Part shown: piece after piece, positions 23,131 to 36,439 of the stretch
Layout of the letters: every line of letters starts with the position of its first letter
How positions within the stretch are numbered: the first letter of the stretch is position 1
Origin: JABDIY01 sp963803845
Lineage (GTDB): Bacteria > Actinomycetota > Acidimicrobiia > Acidimicrobiales > SZUA-35
NCBI GenBank assembly: GCA_963803845.1
Contig: CAWDNZ010000004.1
Location: forward strand, 1,054,001 to 1,118,000
Reading direction: 5' to 3'
DNA length: 64,000 nt
Notes under the pieces: generated by a model
Database searches by the model: none
The model's input: the letters and a program-made list of their open reading frames with translations, nothing else
What the model was told of the DNA's origin: nothing
Translations under genes and position numbers: made by a program

Positions 23131-25635
23131 GTGCTCGATTCCCAGGAAGTCCTAGCCTCTCTGACCGTTGAGGAAAAGTGTGCTCTCATCGCCGGAGAGA
23201 CCAATTGGCGTACCCCCGCGTACCCCCATGCCAGCCTTCCGCAGCTCAAGATGACCGATGGTCCCAGCGGGATCCGGGGTGAGCAGCTGGGGGAACAGGG
23301 TTCGGCCGGAGTCTCGGTGCCAGCGGGAATCGCTTTGGGAGCATCTTGGGATGTTGAACTTGTCGCTGAGATCGGGGACCTGTTGGGGCGGGAGTGCGTT
23401 CGGAAGAGCGCCCACGTCCTGCTTGGCCCAACGATAAACCTTCACCGCACGCCACTGGGCGGGAGGACCTTCGAGTGCTACAGCGAGGATCCCGAGCTGA
23501 CCGGAGCGCTGGCGGTCCGCTACATCGCTGCCGTCCAGGCCCACAAAGTGGCGGTCACGGCCAAACATTTCGTCGCAAATGACACCGAGGTCGAACGGCG
23601 GACCGTGGATGTTCGGCTGGATGATCGCACTCTGCGAGAGCTTTATCTTCGGCCATTCGAGATGGCGGTCCGAGATGGGGGAGCGTGGGGTGTGATGAGT
23701 TCTTATAACCAGGTCAACGGCGTCTACGCCGCCCATAGCCACAACCTCCTCACCGAGATTCTCCGGAATGAGTGGGGCTTCGATGGCATGGTGGTGTCGG
23801 ACTGGTTCGGCCTGCATGATGGCCCGGCCGGGGTGGCCGCCGGTCTGTCGGTAGAAATGCCTGGTCCTCCCCTTGCCTACGGTGCTCCGCTCGCCGAGGC
23901 CGTTCGGGCGGGGCTGGTTTCCGTAGAGGCGATCGACCTGCTGGTGGGCGACGTTGTCACCACCATCAATCGCACCGATGCGGTCAACCGGATAGCCGAT
24001 ACCGCCGAGACCTCCGTGGATGATCCCGCTGACCGGGCGCTCACGCGCCGCGCCGCAGTCAGTGGAACCGTGCTGCTTCGGAATGCCGTTCTGTCCGATG
24101 GGAAAACCGTCCTTCCGGCTGATGCAACGAAGCTGAAAACGGTGGCGGTGATCGGGCCCAACGCTGCGATCGATCGGAGTATGGGCGGAGGCTCGGCCAG
24201 CCTGAAACCCTTCGGGTCGCGCTCATTTCTGGCGGCGATCACCGATCGTCTGCCGGGCGTTCGGGTTTCCCATCATGTGGGTGCAACGATCGACCGGCTG
24301 ACGCCGCTGGTGCAACAAGACCAACTGCAGACGCCCACCGGTGAACCGGGGTTGCGGGTGGAGTATTTCAACGGAACGGACTGGTCGGCTCCCGCCGAGG
24401 TCGTCACCTCCACGCCAACGTCGATCCTTCGCTTCTTCGGGAGCACGCCAACCGGGATCGACCCGCTGTTCTTCGGTGTACGCGCAACCGGCTTCTACCT
24501 GCCGACCGAGAGCGGAGACCACACCTTCGGAGCGGTTTCCACCGGACCGGTGAAGATGGTGGTCACCCCAGCGGCGGGGACGGCCCAGACGGTCGTTGAT
24601 GATCCGGAGAACCTCTTACCTAGGAGTGATGAGTTCTTCGGCCTGGGCAGCGCCGAGAGCACCGTCACCCTCGATTGCGTGGCAGGCGAGCCGGTTGCCG
24701 TTTCGATCAAATGGCGAAGCGGGGACACGAAAGGGTTCGCGGCACTGCGGTTGGGCGTCCGGCCACCCCAGACCGCCGATCTCATCGCCGAGGCAACCGC
24801 AGCAGCCGCAATGGCCGATCTCGCCGTGGTCGTGGTGGGGACCAACGACGAGTGGGAAAGCGAGGGCTTCGATCGCAACACCATGGACCTTCCCGGACCC
24901 CAAGCCGACCTGATCCGGGCGGTGGTGGCCGCCAACCCCAACACCGCGGTGATCGTGAACACCGGCTCGCCGGTTGCGATGGACTGGGCCGATCCCGACG
25001 ACCCGGCTGCGGCGCCGGCGGTCCTCACCTCGTTTTTCGCCGGCCAAGAACAAGCCGAGGCACTGGTGGACGTACTCCTCGGAGAGGCTGACCCCGGCGG
25101 CCGGTTGCCCCTCACGTACCCGAAGCGCTTGGAGGACACCCCGGCCTTCTTGCATCATCGGCCGGACCACGATTCTGCCGGGGGTGCGGTTCAGCGCTAT
25201 GGCGAAGGCCTCTTCATCGGCTATCGCTGGTATGACGCTCGCGCCATCGAGCCCCGCTTCCCGTTTGGCCACGGCCTTAGCTACGGGCAATCCGCTTGGG
25301 GCGATCCTACGGTCAGTGGATCGGGCGAGGACTTCACGGTCACCGTGCCAATCACCGCCACTGGCGACCGGCCCGTCACCGTCGTGGTGCAGGGTTATGT
25401 GGCACCGGTGGAGCCACGGTGTATTCGGCCGCCCAAAGAACTGAAGGCATGGGCCAAGGCCGCTCTTGCTCCGGGCGAAGCGGCCACGCTTTCGTTGCGC
25501 TTCGGGCCCGAGGCCTTTCGGCACTGGGACACGGCAACGAACGGTTGGAAGGTGGATCCAGGTGACTATGACCTGGTCATCGCCTCGTCCGCCACAGCCG
25601 AGCATGGCAGGCTCCGCATCAACGTTGGTCGATAA
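23131..25635 (+). CDS. Glycoside hydrolase family 3 beta-glucosidase with PA14 insert
   Basis: This 834-residue GH3 enzyme starts at a GTG. The N-terminal barrel has LGPTINLHRTPLGGR, VTAKHFVANDTEVER and the nucleophile D224 in VVSDWFG. The second alpha/beta domain follows, interrupted by a PA14 domain (about 405-530, LRVEYFNGTDW to VTLDC) that may bind sugar. NDEWESEGFDR lies in the acid/base region, and a FnIII-like end closes the protein. No signal peptide is seen, so it is probably cytosolic and acts on imported beta-glucosides. It lies between rplL and rpoB, breaking the usual ribosomal/RNA polymerase order. The EamA gene starts 8 bp later. Confidence 0.92.
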   Translation: MLDSQEVLASLTVEEKCALIAGETNWRTPAYPHASLPQLKMTDGPSGIRGEQLGEQGSAGVSVPAGIALGASWDVELVAEIGDLLGRECVRKSAHVLLGPTINLHRTPLGGRTFECYSEDPELTGALAVRYIAAVQAHKVAVTAKHFVANDTEVERRTVDVRLDDRTLRELYLRPFEMAVRDGGAWGVMSSYNQVNGVYAAHSHNLLTEILRNEWGFDGMVVSDWFGLHDGPAGVAAGLSVEMPGPPLAYGAPLAEAVRAGLVSVEAIDLLVGDVVTTINRTDAVNRIADTAETSVDDPADRALTRRAAVSGTVLLRNAVLSDGKTVLPADATKLKTVAVIGPNAAIDRSMGGGSASLKPFGSRSFLAAITDRLPGVRVSHHVGATIDRLTPLVQQDQLQTPTGEPGLRVEYFNGTDWSAPAEVVTSTPTSILRFFGSTPTGIDPLFFGVRATGFYLPTESGDHTFGAVSTGPVKMVVTPAAGTAQTVVDDPENLLPRSDEFFGLGSAESTVTLDCVAGEPVAVSIKWRSGDTKGFAALRLGVRPPQTADLIAEATAAAAMADLAVVVVGTNDEWESEGFDRNTMDLPGPQADLIRAVVAANPNTAVIVNTGSPVAMDWADPDDPAAAPAVLTSFFAGQEQAEALVDVLLGEADPGGRLPLTYPKRLEDTPAFLHHRPDHDSAGGAVQRYGEGLFIGYRWYDARAIEPRFPFGHGLSYGQSAWGDPTVSGSGEDFTVTVPITATGDRPVTVVVQGYVAPVEPRCIRPPKELKAWAKAALAPGEAATLSLRFGPEAFRHWDTATNGWKVDPGDYDLVIASSATAEHGRLRINVGR

Positions 25636-25643
25636 CAGACACC

Positions 25644-26468
25644 GTGGGCGTCGTCTTCGGCCTTCTGGCGGCGCTCTGCATTGGGCTGTCAGACCTCTTT
25701 GGTCGGCGGGTGGTGCATCGGACCGGCCCGATCTCGGCCGCGGTGCCCATGCAGGCATTGGCATTGGTCACCTCGGGTGCGACGCTGGTGTTCATCGCTA
25801 GTCAATGGTCGGCTCGCGATCTGATCATCGGCTTGTTTTCCGGGATCGGACTGGGGGCGGGGTTGGGGTGTTACTACGCAGGGCTCAACCGAGCATCCTC
25901 GGCCCTCGTCGCTCCACCGGTCGCCACACTGAGCGCCGTGGTTCCGCTGGCGTATTCGGTGCTTCGGGGATCCACACCTTCGGTTCTGGCGTGGCTGGGA
26001 ACTGCGATTTGTCTGATGGGTTTGGTGTTGATCACCGTGGGTTCGCGCAGTTCGGCCTCGGTGGCAGTGGGGCTGCTGTGGGGGGTCCTCTCAGGACTCG
26101 GCTACGGCTTCGGCCTCAGCATCGTGCTGGAGGCCTCCGACGCCAGTGGATCTTGGCCGGCCGTATCACAGCGTCTCGCAGCCTTTTTCCTGCTCTTGGG
26201 GATCGCCAGGCGAAAGGGAACCGCAGCCGTGCCGCCGGCGGACCTGCGGCTCTGGGCGGTCCTGGCTGGTGTGATGGCGGGCTTGTCCACGGTCTTCTAC
26301 CTGCTTGGAGTGGCGGTTGATGAGACTTCGGCCGTGGTGGCCGCATCCTTGTTCCCGGCTGTTTCAGTGGTGGTGGGACGGCGGATCTATGGCGACGAGG
26401 TCCGCATCACCCAAGCCGTCGGCGTGGCCGTTGTCATCCTGGGAGTAGTAGGCGTCGCCTTGGGATGA
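25644..26468 (+). CDS. EamA/DMT-family transporter
   Basis: This 274-residue protein has about ten short hydrophobic helices in two repeated halves, each carrying the EamA (DMT superfamily) layout. Both halves end in the same way (VLAWLGTAICLMGLVLITVG and ITQAVGVAVVILGVVGVALG). The GTG start lies 8 bp after the GH3 stop, so it belongs to that operon. DMT proteins export or import amino acids, sugars or other small metabolites; the GH3 neighbour hints at a carbohydrate, but weakly. A dispersed repeat follows. Confidence 0.85.
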   Translation: MGVVFGLLAALCIGLSDLFGRRVVHRTGPISAAVPMQALALVTSGATLVFIASQWSARDLIIGLFSGIGLGAGLGCYYAGLNRASSALVAPPVATLSAVVPLAYSVLRGSTPSVLAWLGTAICLMGLVLITVGSRSSASVAVGLLWGVLSGLGYGFGLSIVLEASDASGSWPAVSQRLAAFFLLLGIARRKGTAAVPPADLRLWAVLAGVMAGLSTVFYLLGVAVDETSAVVAASLFPAVSVVVGRRIYGDEVRITQAVGVAVVILGVVGVALG

Positions 26469-26489
26469 AGGCCCCCCGGAGGGATGTGG

Positions 26490-26618
26490 CCTGTTGAGGA
26501 GTCACGCCATCAGTCACCGAGGATCTGTTGGAGTGCCGGAGGCGAGGCCTCCGTGGCCGGCGGAACGGCCCCCGGAGGGAGTCGTGCGTGCATGCCAGCA
26601 GATCGCGCCGCAGGCAGG
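26490..26618. repeat. Dispersed structured repeat, copy 3
   Basis: This copy begins GCCTGTTGAGGAGTCACGCC and shares about 65 identical bases with copy 1 at 15372, 11 kb away and in the same orientation. It keeps both palindromes but diverges near GTGCGTGCATGCC. It again lies just after a gene end and before a major promoter. The preceding CCCCCCGGAGGGA at 26472-26485 repeats an internal piece of the element. Confidence 0.75.
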
Positions 26619-26622
26619 TCCT

Positions 26623-26651
26623 TGACTTTTCTTGCGCTAATTGATCTAATC
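26623..26651 (+). promoter_or_regulatory. Sigma-A-type promoter for rpoBC
   Basis: TTGACT, a 17-bp spacer and TCTAAT match the -35/-10 consensus at 4-5 of 6 positions each. The promoter lies about 160 bp ahead of rpoB, just after the dispersed repeat. It supports transcription of rpoBC independent of rplJL. Confidence 0.6.
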
Positions 26652-26809
26652 CTCGCGTTGCGTTGCGCGCCCTTGCGGCTCTAGGCTTGTGACCAGTCGT
26701 GCCCGCTTTGTTGACCCTCGCAACTCGCAACACCAGTTTCGGAAACTTCACCGCGCCGCGATTTCTAGGATCCTTGGCCTCATAAGCGCTTAACCCCAGG
26801 TGGTGACCC

Positions 26810-29800
26810 TTGCCTGCACGTACCGTTGCTCGCGACCGCTATTCGTTCGGAAAACTCGATGAGGTTCTACCTCTCCCCGACTTGATTTCCATACAACGTG
26901 ACTCTTTCGACTATTTCCTTCGGGAGGGATTGTCAAACGCATTCCGAGATATTTCTCCGATCCGGGATTTCACCGAGACCCTCCATCTCGAGTTGGAGTT
27001 CGATCCCGAGGACGAGGACCTCAAGCCCATTCCCAAGTACTCCGTCGAGGAGTGCCGCGAGAAGGATATGACCTACGCGGCCCCCATCTTCGTGCGGGCC
27101 AGATTCATCAACGCCAACACCGGTGAGATCAAAGAGCAGACGGTCTTCATGGGCGACTTCCCCATGATGACCAACAAGGGAACGTTCATCATCAACGGCA
27201 CCGAGCGTGTTGTGGTCAGCCAGCTGGTCCGCTCCCCCGGCGTCATCTTCCAGCCCGGCGAGCGATTCCGGCTTCGTAACCTCGCCAAGCACCAGATGGT
27301 CACCGGCACCATCCACCCCTATCGCGGTGAGTGGATCGAGTTCGACGTAGAGCACAAGACCGGCAAGTACCCCACCGCCGGTGTTCGTGTCGCTCGAAAG
27401 CGCCGTCTCCCGATCTTCACGTTCCTCCGGGCGCTGGGCTTCGACGAGGAAAACGCTCCCGGCTTCCTGGATGCGTTCGTTGATCACTTCGACTTCCTCG
27501 AAGGCCAGTGGGAAAAGGAAGCGGAGAACAATCCGACCCAGGAGGAAGCCCTCCGGGAGATCTACAAGCGGGCCCGTCCAGGCGAACCGCTTACCACCGA
27601 GGCCGCCCGCAGCTACCTGCGCAATGCGTTCTTCGAGAGCCGTCGCTATGACCTCTCGCGGGTTGGTCGGTACAAGCTCAACCGCAAGCTCGGTCCCGAG
27701 ATCGATCGCCTGATCGAACTCTTCCCCATGATCGAGCCGCTCATCGACAAGCCCGAGATCGACCAGGGTGTGCTTTCACCAATCGAGGTCGTCGCTGCCT
27801 CCACCTACCTGCTGCACCTGATGCAGGCAGAGCCCGGGTATCGCCTCGACGATCAAGACCACTTCGCCAACCGCCGGGTGCGGTCCGTTGGTGAGCTGAT
27901 CCAGAACCAGGTCCGGATCGGACTTTCCCGCATGGAGCGGGTGGTGCGCGAGCGCATGACCACCCAAGACGTCGAGGCCATCACGCCCCAGACGCTCATC
28001 AACATCCGTCCGGTCGTGGCGGCGATCAAGGAGTTCTTCGGAACCTCGCAGCTGAGCCAATTCATGGATCAGGTCAACCCGCTGTCGGGCCTCACCCACC
28101 GTCGTCGTCTCTCCGCCCTCGGCCCCGGCGGTCTCAGCCGCGACCGGGCCGGCTTCGAGGTCCGAGACGTTCACTTCAGCCACTACGGCAGGATGTGTCC
28201 GATCGAGACTCCCGAGGGTCCAAACATCGGGCTCATCGGCTACCTCTCCAGTTATGCGCGGGTGAACGAATTTGGATTCCTCGAGACTCCTTACCGCGAG
28301 GTGAAAAACGGCAGGGTCACCGACACCATCCGGTTCCTCACCGCCGACGAAGAAGAGGAATACATCGTTGCCCAGGCCAACGCAAAGTTGGACGCCAAGG
28401 GCAACTTCACCGACGAGCGGGTTCTCGTCCGTCGCTCACCTCAGGCGGCTTCGCTGCACGATCTCAAGCTCCAGCTGGAGCGAGACATCTTCTTCGGTGC
28501 CACCACCGAGATCTCGGCGGTTCCGCCCATCGAGGTGCAGATGATGGACGTCTCGCCAAAGCAGATCGTTTCGATCGGCACGGGTCTCATTCCGTTCCTC
28601 GAACACGACGACGCCAACCGAGCGCTCATGGGTGCCAACATGCAGCGTCAGGCTGTCCCGTTGCTCACCGCCGAGGCGCCGTATATCGGCACCGGGATAG
28701 AGGGTCGGGCAGCGATCGATGCCGCCGATACCATCTCCGCTCGCGAAGACGGCCATGTGGTCGAAGTCGATGCCAGCGAAATGGTGGTGGAGTACAAGAC
28801 CGAGGGCCGGCAGGTCTATCGCATGCTCAAGTTCCGCCGTTCAAACCAGGACAGCTGCATCAACCAGCGGCTCCGCGTGGGCCCGGGCGACAATTTCAAG
28901 AAGGGTCAGCTCTTGGCCGACGGTCCCTCCACCGACAACGGTGAATTGGCGCTCGGCAAAAACCTGGTGGTGGCCTTCATGCCATGGTCCGGTTACAACT
29001 TCGAAGATGCCATCATCTTGAACGAACGTCTCGTTCGTGACGATGTGCTCACCAGCATTCATATCAAGGAACACGAGATCGATGCTCGTGACACCAAGCT
29101 GGGCCCAGAAGAAATCACCCGAGACATCCCCAACCTGAGCGACGACATTCTCGCCGACCTCGACGAGCGGGGCATCGTACGAGTCGGCGCCGACGTTGCG
29201 CCTGGCGATGTGCTGGTTGGCAAGGTCACCCCCAAAGGTGAGACCGAGCTCACCCCGGAAGAGCGCTTGCTACGAGCGATCTTTGGCGAAAAGGCCCGCG
29301 AGGTACGCGACACCAGCCTGAAGGTTCCTCATGGAGAGGTCGGCAAGGTGATCGACGTCAAGGTCTTCAACCGTGACGACAGCCACGAGCTGCCCCCCGG
29401 CGTCAACCAGTTGGTGCGGGTCTACGTAGGCCAAAAGCGCAAGATCTCCGTGGGCGACAAGCTGGCCGGTCGGCATGGCAACAAAGGCGTGATCTCACGG
29501 ATCCTGCCCTCTGAAGACATGCCCTATATGGCCGATGGGACCCCGGTAGACATCATCCTCAACCCGTTGGGTGTTCCGTCCCGGATGAATGTGGGTCAGG
29601 TGCTCGAAGCTCACCTGGGCTATGCCGCTCGATGGGGCTGGAACGTCGATGGTGAGGTCGTGGGTGAGGCGCCAATTCGCAACACCCATACCAAGACGCG
29701 TCCCTTCACCACGCCGTCCACATTGGTTGCAACGCCGGTGTTCGACGGTGCGAAGTGGGACGAGACCGAGCTCAGCGGCGATAAGCCCACCATCCAGAAG

Positions 29801-30406
29801 ATTTTCGAAAACCTCAATCCCGAGTCGGCCAACGGGCAACGTCTTATTGGCAACGATGGCAAAGCGACGTTGTACGACGGACGAAACGGCGAGGCCTTCG
29901 ACAATCCCATCACTGTGGGCATCATGTACATCCTGAAACTCAGCCACCTGGTTGACGACAAGATTCACGCCCGGTCAACCGGTCCCTACTCCATGATCAC
30001 CCAGCAGCCCCTTGGTGGTAAGGCCCAGTTCGGTGGCCAGCGCTTCGGTGAGATGGAAGTTTGGGCTCTCGAGGCCTACGGTGCCGCTTACTGCCTCCAG
30101 GAACTCCTCACCGTCAAGTCCGACGATGTGCTGGGCCGGGTGAAGGTCTACGAAGCGATCGTGAAGGGTGAGAACATTCCCGAGCCGGGTATCCCAGAGT
30201 CCTTCAAGGTGCTGATCAAAGAGATGCAAGCCTTGTGCCTCAACGTCGAGGTTCTGTCCGAGGACGGCAGCGAGATCGAGATGCGAGAGCTCGACGATGA
30301 GCTCTTCCGCATTCCGGAAGAACTGGGTATCGACCTGTCCCGCCCGGAGCGGGGGTCCGATGAAGAGGACGCCGCCCGTGCCGCTGCTCGGGCTGCCCGA
30401 GCTTGA
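26810..30406 (+). CDS. rpoB: DNA-directed RNA polymerase subunit beta
   Basis: This 1198-residue RpoB is full length. Landmarks are FGKLDEVLPLPDLI at the start, the rifampicin region (FFGTSQLSQFMDQVNPLSGLTHRRR), GGLSRDRAGFEVRD, SYARVNEFGFLETPYR, and the C-terminal KAQFGGQRFGEMEVWALEAYGA clamp segment. The rifampicin region carries the usual susceptible residues (S-Q-F-M-D-Q...H-R-R-R-L-S). The start is a TTG with AGGTGG ahead. It is separated from rplL by two other genes. rpoC follows after 107 bp. Confidence 0.98.
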   Translation: MPARTVARDRYSFGKLDEVLPLPDLISIQRDSFDYFLREGLSNAFRDISPIRDFTETLHLELEFDPEDEDLKPIPKYSVEECREKDMTYAAPIFVRARFINANTGEIKEQTVFMGDFPMMTNKGTFIINGTERVVVSQLVRSPGVIFQPGERFRLRNLAKHQMVTGTIHPYRGEWIEFDVEHKTGKYPTAGVRVARKRRLPIFTFLRALGFDEENAPGFLDAFVDHFDFLEGQWEKEAENNPTQEEALREIYKRARPGEPLTTEAARSYLRNAFFESRRYDLSRVGRYKLNRKLGPEIDRLIELFPMIEPLIDKPEIDQGVLSPIEVVAASTYLLHLMQAEPGYRLDDQDHFANRRVRSVGELIQNQVRIGLSRMERVVRERMTTQDVEAITPQTLINIRPVVAAIKEFFGTSQLSQFMDQVNPLSGLTHRRRLSALGPGGLSRDRAGFEVRDVHFSHYGRMCPIETPEGPNIGLIGYLSSYARVNEFGFLETPYREVKNGRVTDTIRFLTADEEEEYIVAQANAKLDAKGNFTDERVLVRRSPQAASLHDLKLQLERDIFFGATTEISAVPPIEVQMMDVSPKQIVSIGTGLIPFLEHDDANRALMGANMQRQAVPLLTAEAPYIGTGIEGRAAIDAADTISAREDGHVVEVDASEMVVEYKTEGRQVYRMLKFRRSNQDSCINQRLRVGPGDNFKKGQLLADGPSTDNGELALGKNLVVAFMPWSGYNFEDAIILNERLVRDDVLTSIHIKEHEIDARDTKLGPEEITRDIPNLSDDILADLDERGIVRVGADVAPGDVLVGKVTPKGETELTPEERLLRAIFGEKAREVRDTSLKVPHGEVGKVIDVKVFNRDDSHELPPGVNQLVRVYVGQKRKISVGDKLAGRHGNKGVISRILPSEDMPYMADGTPVDIILNPLGVPSRMNVGQVLEAHLGYAARWGWNVDGEVVGEAPIRNTHTKTRPFTTPSTLVATPVFDGAKWDETELSGDKPTIQKIFENLNPESANGQRLIGNDGKATLYDGRNGEAFDNPITVGIMYILKLSHLVDDKIHARSTGPYSMITQQPLGGKAQFGGQRFGEMEVWALEAYGAAYCLQELLTVKSDDVLGRVKVYEAIVKGENIPEPGIPESFKVLIKEMQALCLNVEVLSEDGSEIEMRELDDELFRIPEELGIDLSRPERGSDEEDAARAAARAARA

Positions 30407-30513
30407 TCCAAAGGCGAACCGGCCCGATCGGGCCGGCTTCGCCGAGAGCGGAAGCACCAGCTCGCCGCCGTATGCAAACGATGTGAATGACAGAGCGACC
30501 TAGAGGGAACAAC

Positions 30514-34485
<3,972 letters not shown>

Positions 34486-34510
34486 ATACTCCGACACTCG
34501 AAAGAGCGAG

Positions 34511-34552
34511 AACGACCCCCGGTCCAGCGGACCGGGGGTCGTTTGTTCTTTT
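34511..34552 (+). terminator. Intrinsic terminator after rpoC
   Basis: A perfect 15-bp stem AACGACCCCCGGTCC / GGACCGGGGGTCGTT with loop AGC is followed by TTGTTCTTTT. This is the clearest intrinsic terminator in the window. Confidence 0.95.
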
Positions 34553-34607
34553 GGTCGCCGGTGGCTTGATGCCACGCGCGGCTCGCGGAGTCCCTACCCT
34601 CAAGCCC

Positions 34608-35780
34608 ATGCCACGACGGCCCTACCTTTCCTCCCGCCTCCAGGGTTTCGGAACCACAGTGTTTTCAGAGATGTCGGCACTCGCAGTCCAGACCGGCGCG
34701 TTGAATCTCGGCCAGGGATTCCCCGACTCCGACGGGCCTGACGAGGTGAAACAGGCCGCCATCGACGCAATCTTCGCCGGCGTCAACCAGTATCCACCCG
34801 GGCCGGGCACGCTGGATCTGCGGACCGCGATTGCAGAACACCAGGAGCGCTTCTACGACATTTCACTCGACCCCGCCGACGAGATTCTGGTGACCGCCGG
34901 CGCTACCGAAGCTCTCGCTGCATCATTGTTGGGGCTTTGTGAAACCGGGGATGAGGTGATCGCCTTCGACCCCACCTATGACTCCTATGCGGCCGGGATC
35001 GCTATGGCGGGAGCGGTTCTCAAACCCGTTCCGCTCCGCCCGCAGCCCGATGGGACCTTCGGTTTCGACGACGAAGAACTGCGACGAGCCTTTACCACCA
35101 GGACACGGCTGATCATGTTGAACACGCCGCATAACCCAACGGGAAAGGTCTTCACCCTCTCGGAGATGCAGTTGATCGCCGAACTCTGCCTCGAACGAAA
35201 CGTGATCGCAGTGACCGATGAGGTGTATGAACACATGGTGTTCGACGGAACCCACATTCCACTGGCGTGCCTTCCCGGCATGAGGGATCGGACGGTCACG
35301 ATCGGTTCGGCTGGCAAGACGTTCAGCTTCACGGGCTGGAAGATCGGGTGGGCTACGGGACCGGCCCCGATCATCAGCGCAGTTCGGACTGCAAAGCAGT
35401 TCCTGACCTACGTGAACGGTGCGCCGTTCCAACCGGCGGTTGCCGTTGGTCTCCGGCTGGGCGATTCGTACTTCAACGAGTTGTTGGTTCAGATGGTGGC
35501 CAAGAAGGAGCTCTTGTGTGAGAAGCTTGATCGGGCCGGATTTGGGGTGCTGGTTCCCCAAGGCACCTACTTTGTGACCGCCGATATCTCAACGGTCACC
35601 ACGAAGAAGAGCGTCCCGTTCTGCATGGCGTTACCCGAGGAAGCGGGAGTTGTCGCCGTTCCGTGCTCGGTCTTCTATTCCGATGATCGAATGGGCCAGG
35701 ACCACATTCGCTTCTGTTTCGCAAAATCCGATGTGTTCCTTGCCGAGGCCGGTGACCGACTCATCGCCGCTTACGGCTAG
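34608..35780 (+). CDS. PLP-dependent class I/II aminotransferase (DapC / kynurenine aminotransferase type)
   Basis: This 390-residue fold-type I aminotransferase shows NLGQGFPD, the TAGATEAL phosphate-binding loop, NTPHNPTGKVF, and the PLP lysine K237 in SAGKTFSFTGWKIGW. An Arg near the C-terminus (HIRFCFAKSD) holds the substrate carboxylate. The group includes N-succinyldiaminopimelate aminotransferase of actinobacterial lysine synthesis and glutamine-dependent transaminases, so the substrate is not settled. The ATG at 34608 begins family homology. It overlaps the convergent DUF5317 gene by 4 bp. Confidence 0.9.
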   Translation: MPRRPYLSSRLQGFGTTVFSEMSALAVQTGALNLGQGFPDSDGPDEVKQAAIDAIFAGVNQYPPGPGTLDLRTAIAEHQERFYDISLDPADEILVTAGATEALAASLLGLCETGDEVIAFDPTYDSYAAGIAMAGAVLKPVPLRPQPDGTFGFDDEELRRAFTTRTRLIMLNTPHNPTGKVFTLSEMQLIAELCLERNVIAVTDEVYEHMVFDGTHIPLACLPGMRDRTVTIGSAGKTFSFTGWKIGWATGPAPIISAVRTAKQFLTYVNGAPFQPAVAVGLRLGDSYFNELLVQMVAKKELLCEKLDRAGFGVLVPQGTYFVTADISTVTTKKSVPFCMALPEEAGVVAVPCSVFYSDDRMGQDHIRFCFAKSDVFLAEAGDRLIAAYG

Positions 35781-36439
35781 ACCGTTTGGTCCTCGTGGTT
35801 CACCCCACGTGGCGACGCTCGTTCTACCACTTCGATCATGCGTTCGGTGTCATCCTGGTCGGCTTCGAATCGGGCCCAGAAGTCGCTGACCACCAGATCT
35901 CGATGCCGTTTGGGGAACAACGCCGAACCGCTCAGCCAGTGCAGCATGTAGCCACCACCGAGCACCAACAGAATGTCGCCGATACTGAAGACGTTGGCGA
36001 GGGGCCATCCTTCGGGGATGGCGAGCACGTCGCCGAGAATCTGCAGACGGGCGCCTTCTACCACCGCTGAGTTCATGAACTCGCCGCTGTCTTCGATGCC
36101 GGCGGTGCGAGTGGCCCATTCCGAGGCGGGCATGACCCCACCGTTCACTCCGATCGCCGCGAAGTTGCACATTGCGCCTACCACGAGGACGATCATGCCA
36201 ACGTGGGTCTTGTTGAACCACACGAAGGCGAAGGCGAAGAAGTAGGTGACCAGATGAATGGCGGCGGTGACCGGCTCGGGGAACCAACCGGCCGCAAATG
36301 TGGTGATGGGGATCTGGATGATCATGGCCGCCGTGATGAGCCATGGTTTGTTGAAGGTCACGCTCTCCAGCCGGGTGAGTTTCCCGCCGAGCAGCGGGAC
36401 GCTGATGACCGCAAGGAGAAAGCCGAAAACAACAATCAT
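35777..36439 (-). CDS. DUF5317 membrane protein
   Basis: This 220-residue protein has about five membrane helices in residues 1-175 and a polar, acidic tail. The motifs NGGVMPASEWA and ANVFSIGDILLVLGGG mark DUF5317 (PF17248), a family of unknown function common in actinobacteria and clostridia. Its ATG overlaps the stop of the upstream GGDEF-EAL gene, so the two are translated together. This suggests a link to c-di-GMP signalling, possibly as a membrane partner. Confidence 0.78.
   Translation of the reverse strand: MIVVFGFLLAVISVPLLGGKLTRLESVTFNKPWLITAAMIIQIPITTFAAGWFPEPVTAAIHLVTYFFAFAFVWFNKTHVGMIVLVVGAMCNFAAIGVNGGVMPASEWATRTAGIEDSGEFMNSAVVEGARLQILGDVLAIPEGWPLANVFSIGDILLVLGGGYMLHWLSGSALFPKRHRDLVVSDFWARFEADQDDTERMIEVVERASPRGVNHEDQTV

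Noticed and set aside
24616..25764. 382-codon frame antisense to the GH3 gene
   Set aside because: Shadow of a well-supported GH3 and EamA pair; no domain features.
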